Positions 1 through 7,223 of a stretch of 64,000 bases of DNA are shown one piece after another (positions within the stretch are counted from its first letter, which is position 1; each line of letters begins with the position of its first letter). The stretch covers positions 1-64,000 of the forward strand of contig CAJTMV010000015.1 of assembly GCA_910577225.1 (NCBI GenBank). Reading direction: 5' to 3'. The DNA is from an uncultured Eubacterium sp. Its GTDB lineage: Bacteria; Bacillota; Clostridia; Lachnospirales; Lachnospiraceae. A program made the translations under genes and the position numbers. The notes beneath the pieces were generated by a model. That model did not search any database. It was not told the DNA's origin and saw nothing but the letters and a program-made list of their open reading frames with translations.

Positions 1-151
1 GTCCGCTCAGTCCCATGCCGCCCGCTCCAGGCCCCCTTCCGGCGGTCACGCACACGTCCGCGCAGCCATATACGTCCGCACAGCCACACACGTCCGCGCA
101 GCCATATACGTCCGCACAGCCATATAAAAACACACTCCACCGATCAATCAT
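1..151 (-). CDS. Possible 5' part of a gene running off the left edge, with a YGCADV hexapeptide repeat
   Basis: On the minus strand an ATG at 149-151 opens a frame that stays open to base 1. It reads about 50 residues, including four near-identical hexapeptides (YGCADV, once CGCADV), followed by a Gly-rich stretch. The repeat unit is 18 bp, a multiple of three, so the frame survives changes in copy number. The ribosome-binding site is weak (GGATGGG). I do not recognise the product, and the open frame may be chance in a short repetitive stretch. Confidence 0.25.
   Translation of the reverse strand, partial: MIDRWSVFLYGCADVYGCADVCGCADVYGCADVCVTAGRGPGAGGMGLSG
54..125. repeat. Four tandem copies of an 18-bp repeat
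   Basis: The unit ACGTCCGCRCAGCCAYAY is repeated four times head to tail (54-71, 72-89, 90-107, 108-125). Copies differ only at a few pyrimidine/purine positions. The array is more GC-rich than the flanking DNA. Confidence 0.9.
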
Positions 152-179
152 TGACTTTTACCCATCCACAATGCATAAT
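151..179 (+). promoter_or_regulatory. Promoter for proC
   Basis: TTGACT at 151-156 and CATAAT at 174-179 are separated by 17 bp. The start of transcription would fall near 186, about 60 bases before proC. The ribosome-binding site AGGAGG is at 232-237. Confidence 0.6.
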
Positions 180-245
180 ATCATTACAGGCTGACACGCT
201 CATGCGTGCCACAAGGTACGAGCTTAAAATCAGGAGGAAACCAGA

Positions 246-1040
246 ATGAAAATCGGATTTATCGGATGTGGAAATATGGGAAGGGCAATGATAAACGGGA
301 TCCTGCAGTCGGAATTGGTAAAAAATGAAGAGCTGATTGCATCGGCAAAAAGTGAAGAAACCTGCAATAAAATTAAAAACGACCTGCAGATTCAGCTGGC
401 GGCTTCCAATCGGGAAGTCGCACAATTTTCGGATCTTATTTTTCTGGCGGTAAAGCCGCAATATTATGCACAGGTAATCGCAGAGATAAAAGATAGGATC
501 AGACCGGAACAGATTGTCGTATCGATCGCGCCCGGCAAAACACTGGCATGGCTCGAAGGGTTGTTTGGCAGGCCGGTGAAGCTGGTGCGTACGATGCCGA
601 ATACGCCGGCGATGGTCGGAGAGGGAATGACGGCATATAGTGTCAGCGTACAGGTTACGCCGGAGGAAAAAGAGCAGGTAGCAGGGATTTGCAGATGTTT
701 TGGAAAAGCGGAGGAAGTCGACGAGTCGATGATGGACGCCGTAACTTCCGTAAGCGGCAGTTCTCCGGCGTATGTATTTTTGTTTATTGAGGCGATGGCG
801 GATGCCGCGGTTGCGGACGGTATGCCAAGAGCGCAGGCGTATACGTTTGCGGCGCAGGCGGTACTTGGCAGTGCGAAGATGGTGCTAAAGACAGGCATGC
901 ATCCGGGAGCGTTAAAGGATATGGTATGCTCTCCGGGAGGTACAACGATCGAAGCCGTGCGTGTTTTGGAGGAAAGAGGAATGCGCAGCAGCGTGATAGA
1001 GGCAATGAAAGCATGTGCAAAAAAAGCCGGAGAGATGTAA
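246..1040 (+). CDS. proC: Pyrroline-5-carboxylate reductase
   Basis: This enzyme catalyses the last step of proline synthesis in the cytoplasm, reducing 1-pyrroline-5-carboxylate with NAD(P)H. The 264-residue length is usual for the family. The N-terminus MKIGFIGCGNMGRAM carries the Rossmann glycine motif. The middle has VKP and the conserved region with VRTMPNTPA, and the C-terminal dimerisation domain has VSGSSPAYVF and the SPGGTTIEA signature. The start follows an AGGAGG site with good spacing. It is transcribed alone or with leuA, which begins 80 bases downstream. Confidence 0.97.
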   Translation: MKIGFIGCGNMGRAMINGILQSELVKNEELIASAKSEETCNKIKNDLQIQLAASNREVAQFSDLIFLAVKPQYYAQVIAEIKDRIRPEQIVVSIAPGKTLAWLEGLFGRPVKLVRTMPNTPAMVGEGMTAYSVSVQVTPEEKEQVAGICRCFGKAEEVDESMMDAVTSVSGSSPAYVFLFIEAMADAAVADGMPRAQAYTFAAQAVLGSAKMVLKTGMHPGALKDMVCSPGGTTIEAVRVLEERGMRSSVIEAMKACAKKAGEM

Positions 1041-1120
1041 AAATCATCTGTGCCCCTTTTCAAATGGAAGAAAATCAGGTATAATTATAGGAGTTGAATG
1101 TAAATCTGGAGGAATGAACG

Positions 1121-2779
1121 ATGTTTGATTATAAGCAGTATCAGAGAAATTATTTTATGCCGCCTCAGGAATGTCTGGACTGGGCAAAAAAAGAATATGT
1201 AGATCAGGCGCCGATCTGGTGCAGCGTGGATTTGCGCGATGGCAATCAGGCGCTGATCGAGCCTATGAATCTGGAGGAGAAGCTGGATTTTTTCAGACTG
1301 TTAATCCAATTGGGATTTAAAGAAATTGAGGTCGGATTTCCGGCGGCTTCTGAAACGGAATACCAGCTCGTGCGGACGCTGATCGATCAGAATATGATAC
1401 CGCAGGATGTGACGATTCAGGTGCTGACGCAGGCAAGAGAGCATATTATCCGAAAGACATTTGAGGCGGTGAAAGGCGCGCCAAATGTCATTGTACATGT
1501 ATACAATTCTACTTCGCTGGCGCAGCGGGAACAGGTTTTTCATAAAGATAAGGAAGAAATCAGACAGATCGCTGTGGAAGGGGCAAAATTATTAAAAGAA
1601 CTTGCCGAAGAGGCTGAGGGAAATATTTTATTTGAATACAGTCCGGAGAGCTTTACCGGAACAGAAGTGGATTATGCGGTAGATGTGTGTAATGCCGTGA
1701 TCGATGTGTGGGAGCCGACACCGCAGAAAAAAGCGTATATTAATATTCCGGCAACCGTGGAAATGTCCATGCCGCATGTGTTTGCCAGTCAGATTGAATA
1801 TGTCAGCAAGCATCTGCATCGTCGTGAAAGCATCATTTTATCGCTGCATCCGCATAACGACAGAGGATGCGGAGTGAGCGACGCTGAGATGGGACTGCTG
1901 GCCGGAGCGGATCGTATCGAAGGGACATTGTTTGGAAATGGAGAACGTACAGGAAATGTAGACATTGTCGTACTGGCGATGAATATGTATGCGCAGGGCG
2001 TGGATCCGAAGCTGGATTTGTCAGATATGCCGCATATTGCACAGGTATATGAGAAACTGACGCAGATGGATATTCATATGCGGCATCCATATTGCGGAAA
2101 ACTTGTATTTGCAGCGTTTTCCGGTTCGCATCAGGATGCAATTGCAAAAGGTATGAAATATCGGGAAGAGCACAACAAAGAGCGCTGGACGGTGCCGTAT
2201 CTGCCAATTAATCCTGAAGACGTCGGCCGTACGTATGACAGCGACGTGATTCGGATCAACAGCCAGTCTGGAAAAGGCGGCGTGGCTTATGTGCTTGAGA
2301 AAAATTACGGACTTAAAATTCCTTATAAGATGCGGGAAGATCTCGGCTACGCGGTGAAAGACGTTTCGGATAAGGCACATGCAGAGCTTTCACCGGAAGA
2401 AATCTATGAGATCTTTACAAAGCGTTATAAAGATTATACGCCGGTATTTGAAGTAAAAGGCTGCCATTTCCGCCAGGAAGATGGAATTACGGCGACGGTT
2501 AATATTATCAGAAATGAAAAGAAAAATCTCGTTGAATCGACTGGCAACGGCAGATTAAACGCAGTCAGCAATTGTTTTGCCGAATTTTTTGAAAAGCCGT
2601 GTGAGATTATCTGTTATGAAGAACATGCGCTGGAAGACGGATCGGATTCCAATGCGATTGCATATGTAGGTATTAAAGGGGAGGATAATCAGCTGTATTT
2701 TGGCATCGGGATCGATCCGGATATTTTACGGGCGTCGATCGATGCGCTGGTTACGGCGATGAACAGGAGTATCGAATAA
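1121..2779 (+). CDS. leuA: 2-isopropylmalate synthase (LeuA type 2)
   Basis: This enzyme condenses acetyl-CoA with 2-oxoisovalerate, the committed step of leucine synthesis. The TIM-barrel begins with the substrate-binding stretch WCSVDLRDGNQAL and contains the metal-ligand motif SLHPHNDRG. A C-terminal LeuA allosteric domain (about residues 440-552) should bind leucine. The 552-residue length and N-terminal extension match the longer LeuA2 type. A TATAAT box at 1080-1085 with a weak TTTTCA at 1057-1062 could be its own promoter, and GGAGG precedes the start. No T-box or leader peptide is visible. No other leu genes lie nearby. Confidence 0.96.
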   Translation: MFDYKQYQRNYFMPPQECLDWAKKEYVDQAPIWCSVDLRDGNQALIEPMNLEEKLDFFRLLIQLGFKEIEVGFPAASETEYQLVRTLIDQNMIPQDVTIQVLTQAREHIIRKTFEAVKGAPNVIVHVYNSTSLAQREQVFHKDKEEIRQIAVEGAKLLKELAEEAEGNILFEYSPESFTGTEVDYAVDVCNAVIDVWEPTPQKKAYINIPATVEMSMPHVFASQIEYVSKHLHRRESIILSLHPHNDRGCGVSDAEMGLLAGADRIEGTLFGNGERTGNVDIVVLAMNMYAQGVDPKLDLSDMPHIAQVYEKLTQMDIHMRHPYCGKLVFAAFSGSHQDAIAKGMKYREEHNKERWTVPYLPINPEDVGRTYDSDVIRINSQSGKGGVAYVLEKNYGLKIPYKMREDLGYAVKDVSDKAHAELSPEEIYEIFTKRYKDYTPVFEVKGCHFRQEDGITATVNIIRNEKKNLVESTGNGRLNAVSNCFAEFFEKPCEIICYEEHALEDGSDSNAIAYVGIKGEDNQLYFGIGIDPDILRASIDALVTAMNRSIE

Positions 2780-2786
2780 AACGTCT

Positions 2787-3041
2787 ATGGAACACATGGA
2801 AAAAAGAATCAGAAAAGCGGCAGGGCATCTGAGTGTGCTGCTTGGAAGCATACTGGCGGTTTATGTTGGAATCTGGAGGATGCTCATACGGCCGCTGGCC
2901 GGACTGTATCTTACGTATCGGGCTGGAGAGCTGACAATCTTTTATGTTGTGGTAACGATTGTAAAATGCTGGCTGTCTCTGACGGTCGGCGGCTTTATAT
3001 GGTCAGTGGGATATATGATAAAGTGTATGCTGGACGCGTAA
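2787..3041 (+). CDS. Small two-helix membrane protein, unknown
   Basis: This 84-residue protein begins 7 bases after leuA. It has a short basic N-terminus and two hydrophobic stretches (about residues 15-50 and 52-80), so it is probably a small integral membrane protein. The ribosome-binding site is weak, so expression may depend on translation of leuA. I do not recognise the family. It precedes a secreted Ig-like protein in the same orientation. Confidence 0.5.
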   Translation: MEHMEKRIRKAAGHLSVLLGSILAVYVGIWRMLIRPLAGLYLTYRAGELTIFYVVVTIVKCWLSLTVGGFIWSVGYMIKCMLDA

Positions 3042-3127
3042 GTAATATATTTGCAGTAAGGCAGTACAGCGACTGTGCATCAGCAGGCATGGGAGCTGTT
3101 TCAGGGATTGGAGGACAGAGCGGAGGC

Positions 3128-4933
3128 ATGAAGAAAATCTATCAATTTATCGTGTATAGCGTCATGCTGGCAATTACGTTTTGCATAGGGCATTGTACAC
3201 AGGCACAGGCCGCAGTCAGGCTGAATCAGTCAAATGCAGTCGTTTGTGTCGGCGGAAAGACGACGCTGGAAGTGACAGGGACTACAAAGAGCGTGAAATG
3301 GTCGACAAGTAATAAGAAGATTGCAAGAGTAGGTTCGGCAGGAGTAGTCACAGGTGTCCGCAAAGGCGAAGCGACCATTACGGCAAAGATTGGTAATGCA
3401 AAATATAAATGTCATGTAATTGTAAACGAGACCTATGGTGCGAGCGTATCGTCTGTATCGATTAAAAGAGAAACGCCTGTGACGCTTACCTTTACGAAAG
3501 ATGCGGTTGTCAGCTATAAAGTCCAGGATCCGGCTATTTGCAGCGCTGGCTGGGGAAGCTGGACTGGCAATGAAATTCCGCTCAATATTACGCCAAAAAA
3601 AGTGGGAGTTACTTATATTACCTGTACAAACGGCGCGAATACCGAAACTGTTCGTATTCGCGTTCGGGTGAAAAAGGTACCGGTAAACGTAACCGGGATA
3701 CATGCGGAAGTCAGCGACGGCGGTGATTTTATCTGCGGCGAAAATACGATGCAGATTACGCTGCGTCAGGATCGGGCGTCCAAACATACGGTGCTGTATC
3801 TGATCAGCAGAAAAGGCGAGACAATCTGGACCAGAGATCTGGGAGCAGTATCGATGGGAAAGTATCGTTCAGTCACATGGAACGGAAAGGATGATCAGGG
3901 CAACGCTTATGAGGGAGAATTTCGTCTGAAGGTAGTAGCAGATGGCTATACGACGAGAAACTGGCATTATTATCAGTGTTATGCGAAAAGTCCGTTTTTG
4001 CGGGGAACCGGAACGCGGGAAAAGCCATATGAAGTTTCGACTGCCGGACATCTGGAACGGATGGCAGAGTTTCCGTCCAGACATTTTATACAGGTACAGG
4101 ATATTGATCTGAGGTCCGATATTATCAGCAATATTTTTAGTGAGAAGCAGCCGTTTATGGGCAGCTACACGGGTATGCCGCAGCAGGAAGAATATCGCAT
4201 CCTGAATTATAACGGCAATACGTCGCTGTTTGGGGTCATCGGTGTGGAAGGGGAACTGGATCATGTCATTGTATCCGATGCACGGATAACCGGTACCGGA
4301 CAGAAACGATCTTCGGTACTGACGGAAGTCAATCAGGGAATGATTATGAACTGTGCGATCGAACGTGCGGTAATTTATTCTGCTTCTGCGACAGACGCTG
4401 CGCTGCTCTCCGTCGAAAACAGCGGGGTGATCGACCGGTGCAGAGCGCATGGTTCTGTGTATACATATGGAAATATGGCAGGCGGCAGCGTCTACAACGA
4501 TCAGAGGATGATTCGTACAAAAGTGGAAGCAGAGCTGAATCTGTCAGCGGCAGATCAGGTAACGGGCGGAGAGGAACTGTATGTCGGCGGCATAGCGGCG
4601 GTCAACGGACAGACAGCCTTTATCGATGCGTGTGAGAGCCATGGCATGATACAGGCATCGGGTATCCTGCAGGCGCCGGCAAGATTGTATCTGGGAGGGA
4701 TCGTAGGCAAAAATGCCGGACAGGTACGGGACGGCGGCGCTTTGGGGCAGTTTCCGCTGGAATATACAAACAATCTGATCGGAGATGCCAGGGGCGGTAT
4801 GATTGCCGGTGAAAATGACGGTATGATTACCGGAGTCACCTATTATGAGACGATTGGAAGAAAGAGCAGTGCTGCAGGGAGCGGACATGAGGATAGTCTG
4901 CATCCGCTGCAGACAGGTACGGATGCAGAATAG
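3128..4933 (+). CDS. Secreted protein with bacterial Ig-like (Big_2) domain
   Basis: The start is placed at MKKIYQFIVYS because it begins a classic signal peptide ending near TQAQAA; longer in-frame starts exist (from 2966) but would bury it. Residues about 30-100 form a BIG2 Ig-like domain (VSVGGKTTLEV-type strand pattern, SNKKIARV, GEATITAKI). A region near residue 240 has the TWNGKDDQGNAYEGEFRL pattern of FlgD-like Ig domains. The C-terminal third is Gly-rich with repeated GGI motifs resembling GLUG-type repeats. It is probably exported or surface bound. No LPXTG anchor is visible. Confidence 0.75.
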   Translation: MKKIYQFIVYSVMLAITFCIGHCTQAQAAVRLNQSNAVVCVGGKTTLEVTGTTKSVKWSTSNKKIARVGSAGVVTGVRKGEATITAKIGNAKYKCHVIVNETYGASVSSVSIKRETPVTLTFTKDAVVSYKVQDPAICSAGWGSWTGNEIPLNITPKKVGVTYITCTNGANTETVRIRVRVKKVPVNVTGIHAEVSDGGDFICGENTMQITLRQDRASKHTVLYLISRKGETIWTRDLGAVSMGKYRSVTWNGKDDQGNAYEGEFRLKVVADGYTTRNWHYYQCYAKSPFLRGTGTREKPYEVSTAGHLERMAEFPSRHFIQVQDIDLRSDIISNIFSEKQPFMGSYTGMPQQEEYRILNYNGNTSLFGVIGVEGELDHVIVSDARITGTGQKRSSVLTEVNQGMIMNCAIERAVIYSASATDAALLSVENSGVIDRCRAHGSVYTYGNMAGGSVYNDQRMIRTKVEAELNLSAADQVTGGEELYVGGIAAVNGQTAFIDACESHGMIQASGILQAPARLYLGGIVGKNAGQVRDGGALGQFPLEYTNNLIGDARGGMIAGENDGMITGVTYYETIGRKSSAAGSGHEDSLHPLQTGTDAE

Positions 4934-4953
4934 TATGGAGGAGGTATAAATGT

Positions 4954-5604
4954 ATGAAGTGCTTGTCACCATCAATATTAGCGGCTGATTTTACCAGACT
5001 GGGGGAGCAGGTAGCGGCTGCGGAGCAGGCAGGAGCGCAGTATCTTCACTTTGATGTGATGGACGGCTGTTTTGTTCCGAATATTTCATTTGGAATGCCT
5101 GTGCTGGATTCTTTGCGGAAAAGTACAAATCTGATGCTGGATGTGCATCTGATGATCGAAGAGCCTGTGCGTTATATTAGGGAAATCGCTGACTGCGGAG
5201 CTGATATTATTACGGTACATGCAGAAGCCTGCACCGATCTGAATCATGCTGTGGATATGATTAAGGAGCGGGAGCTTCTGGCAGGTATTGCGCTGTGCCC
5301 GGCAACGCCGCTGACAGAGCTTGCCTATATCCTGCCAAGGGTCGATATGGTTCTTGTCATGACGGTCAATCCGGGACTGGGCGGGCAGAAACTGATACCT
5401 TATACGCTGGACAAGATACGAGATCTGAAAGCGATGATTGAAAGCAGAGGATTAAAAACGGATATTGAGGTGGATGGAGGAATTAACCTGGAAACGCTGG
5501 GGCAGGTGCTCGATGCAGGAGCAAATATTATTGTATCAGGCAGCGCGGTTTTTGAAGGAGATGTGGAAGAAAATACAAAACGTCTGCTGGATATGATGAA
5601 ATAA
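4954..5604 (+). CDS. rpe: Ribulose-phosphate 3-epimerase
   Basis: This enzyme interconverts ribulose-5-phosphate and xylulose-5-phosphate in the pentose phosphate pathway. The 216-residue (beta/alpha)8 barrel has the conserved SPSILAADF start, HFDVMDGCFVPN with the catalytic Asp and His ligands, DVHLMI, VMTVNPGLGGQ and EVDGGIN. An earlier ATG at 4950 is in another frame that stops quickly. The strong GGAGGAGGT site sets the start at 4954. It ends at a strong bidirectional terminator. Confidence 0.97.
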   Translation: MKCLSPSILAADFTRLGEQVAAAEQAGAQYLHFDVMDGCFVPNISFGMPVLDSLRKSTNLMLDVHLMIEEPVRYIREIADCGADIITVHAEACTDLNHAVDMIKERELLAGIALCPATPLTELAYILPRVDMVLVMTVNPGLGGQKLIPYTLDKIRDLKAMIESRGLKTDIEVDGGINLETLGQVLDAGANIIVSGSAVFEGDVEENTKRLLDMMK

Positions 5605-5622
5605 GAAAAATGGCATTTGAAC

Positions 5623-5658
5623 AAAGACGGCGCATCGATACGGATGGCGCCGTCTTTT
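5623..5658 (+). terminator. Intrinsic terminator, usable from both sides
   Basis: The arms AAAGACGGCGC and GCGCCGTCTTT flank a short loop and are followed by T residues. The hairpin separates rpe from the convergent DUF4250 gene. Confidence 0.85.
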
Positions 5659-5675
5659 TGTTATCCGATTATTTT

Positions 5676-5858
5676 TTACTGGAACTGATTCTGCTCTTTC
5701 TGATATTCATATCCGATTTGGGAAAGTTTTTGTGAAAGAAACGCCTGATCCAGGTCCAGGGAAGCGCACAACTCTTCCAGAGAAGGATAATGGTCGCGCA
5801 GCTGGGTGTTGATATAACTAAGTAGTATTACCGGATCACCGGGTATATTTGCTGACAT
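5676..5858 (-). CDS. DUF4250 family protein
   Basis: This 60-residue protein begins MSANIPGDPVILLSYINTQL and contains the LRD-x-YPSLEELC and YEYQKEQNQF stretches of the DUF4250 family. That family is common in Clostridia and has no known function; its predicted fold is a small helical helix-turn-helix-like domain. A strong GGAGGTG site precedes the ATG. It is a single gene. Confidence 0.8.
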   Translation of the reverse strand: MSANIPGDPVILLSYINTQLRDHYPSLEELCASLDLDQAFLSQKLSQIGYEYQKEQNQFQ

Positions 5859-5946
5859 AAAGCACCTCCTTTTTTATATGTAGTATAGCACAGGTGAAGC
5901 CGGTCAGGGAGAAAAATCGAACATCAGGGAATTCTGCGGGAGGGTT

Positions 5947-6858
5947 TTAGGACGGGATATCGAACATGGACATCAGTTTTTTGAAAGTATCCTGTCCATC
6001 CAGACAGGTGTCTGTCAGATAGCCTTTCTCCCGTTTCCATTCAGAGAGGCCCCGGTAATAATACATTTTTTTTGCATCCTCAATGATAAACGGAATAAGC
6101 CCGAAACGCAGACACTCTTTGAATGCGATCAGCCTGCCGACCCTGCCGTTGCCATCCTGGAACGGATGAATACGTTCAAACGCGTAATGGAAACAAATGA
6201 TGTCGTTAATTGTGACAGCAGTTGTGGCTTCATATTCGGAAAGCAGAATTTTCATGCGTGGAGCAACCTCTTTTGGATTCGCAGTTTCATGGCCGCCGAC
6301 CATATTGGCCCTTTTCTTGTAATCTCCAACGGCAAACCATGCAAGCGAGGAATCTTTTGTGATTTGCTTCAAAATGCGGTGCAGCTCTTTGATGATATCC
6401 TCGGTAAGCGGTTCTTCCGCCATATCGATACAATAGTCGATGGCACGAAAATGATTGACAGTTTCGATAATGTCATCAACAGGGATACCTTCTCCGATAT
6501 CTATGGTGTTTGTTTCAAAAATCAGCCTGGTCTGATCTTCACTGAGCTTGCTGCCTTCTATGTGATTGGAGTTATAGGTCATCCGGACCTGAAGTTCATG
6601 GTACAGACCTCCTGACATTCGAATGTTTTTCTCATCTCTGAGCGTTTGAAGCAAACTGTTATCTGAAATGGTCTGACATAGTTCATCTGCGGAGCAGGCG
6701 AAAAAAACAGCCATTTTTTCAAGAACGTGACTGGCTATTTTCTCTTTCCGTCCGATTTTTGCCATCGTGCGGGAGGAAATACCAAGCTCTTTAGCCAGTG
6801 CAGTTTTTGTCAGGCCTTTTTCGTTCAGTTTTTGCAGCAGACCGGAATAGGAAATCAT
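5947..6858 (-). CDS. HTH-Fic protein (Fic-type AMP transferase)
   Basis: Residues 1-65 form an XRE-like helix-turn-helix (LTKTALAKELGISSRTMAKI). The rest is a Fic domain with the full catalytic loop HPFQDGNGRVGR, which transfers AMP from ATP to a hydroxyl of a target protein. An inhibitory-helix motif of the (S/T)xxxE(G/N) form, SNHIEG, lies upstream of the catalytic loop and suggests autoinhibition. The start is ATG 6858, nine bases after GAGGG; a GTG at 6867 overlaps the ribosome-binding site. No antitoxin gene is adjacent. It probably regulates itself through the repeats at 6900-6934. Confidence 0.9.
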   Translation of the reverse strand: MISYSGLLQKLNEKGLTKTALAKELGISSRTMAKIGRKEKIASHVLEKMAVFFACSADELCQTISDNSLLQTLRDEKNIRMSGGLYHELQVRMTYNSNHIEGSKLSEDQTRLIFETNTIDIGEGIPVDDIIETVNHFRAIDYCIDMAEEPLTEDIIKELHRILKQITKDSSLAWFAVGDYKKRANMVGGHETANPKEVAPRMKILLSEYEATTAVTINDIICFHYAFERIHPFQDGNGRVGRLIAFKECLRFGLIPFIIEDAKKMYYYRGLSEWKREKGYLTDTCLDGQDTFKKLMSMFDIPS

Positions 6859-6874
6859 AGTGCACACCCTCTTT

Positions 6875-6934
6875 CTTTACTTATTATACCTTCAAAAACA
6901 GAAAAGTAAAGGATTCTTTGTAGAAAAGTAAAGG
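6875..6934 (-). promoter_or_regulatory. Fic gene promoter with repeated operator-like boxes
   Basis: On the minus strand a TATAAT box (6883-6888) lies 17 bp from CTTTAC (6906-6911). A 13-bp sequence AGAAAAGTAAAGG occurs twice (6900-6912 and 6922-6934), 22 bp apart (two helical turns). The inverted core CTTTACTT lies at 6875-6882. The boxes flank both promoter elements, which fits binding by the gene's own HTH domain (inference). Confidence 0.5.
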
Positions 6935-7046
6935 GAAAGGAACCTGTGTTTCGCAAAACAAACAATATAAGTTTATCCGGATTTTATATTTGTTAAAATC
7001 TTACAAATAATTATTAAATAATTGTAAAATTTGTATTAATTGAAAA

Positions 7047-7075
7047 TTGACTTTTTGTCGAAACACTGCTATACT
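7047..7075 (+). promoter_or_regulatory. Promoter for the amt-PII gene
   Basis: TTGACT (7047-7052) and TATACT (7070-7075) are spaced by 17 bp. Transcription would begin near 7082, only about 8 bases before the first leader hairpin. Confidence 0.8.
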
Positions 7076-7089
7076 ACATGACATGAAGC

Positions 7090-7135
7090 AAAGGTGCTGA
7101 GAGATGGATATCTCGTCAGCACCTTTTTGTTTTTC
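7090..7135 (+). terminator. First leader terminator-like hairpin
   Basis: AAAGGTGCTGA pairs perfectly with TCAGCACCTTT, enclosing an inner GAGAT/ATCTC stem, and is followed by a run of T with one G. It lies between promoter and gene, so unless bypassed it should stop transcription after about 50 bases. Confidence 0.75.
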
Positions 7136-7137
7136 AA

Positions 7138-7197
7138 AAAAGATACCATGTCGGAGCCACGAAGCCGTGGATATGCAGATATGGTATCTTTTTTTAT
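7138..7197 (+). terminator. Second leader terminator-like hairpin
   Basis: AAAGATACCAT pairs with ATGGTATCTTT, with an inner CCACG/CGTGG hairpin, followed by a long T tract. It is the second terminator-like structure in the amt leader. The T tract ends just before the amt ribosome-binding site. Confidence 0.75.
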
Positions 7198-7223
7198 TTT
7201 ATTATTTAAGGAGGAAGATGACA

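Noticed and set aside
54..125. CRISPR array
   Set aside because: The 18-bp units are directly adjacent without spacers and there are no cas genes.
464..1063. Long open frame on the minus strand across proC
   Set aside because: It is antisense to a clear pyrroline-5-carboxylate reductase, has no ribosome-binding site and no recognisable product.
7082..7200. ANTAR-target antiterminator in the amt leader
   Set aside because: The paired hexaloops with A at position 1 and G at position 4 are not seen; only terminator-like hairpins can be supported.
7104..7223. N-terminal extension of the ammonium transporter
   Set aside because: The frame is open, but it runs through the two leader hairpins and lacks a ribosome-binding site; AGGAGG supports ATG 7224.
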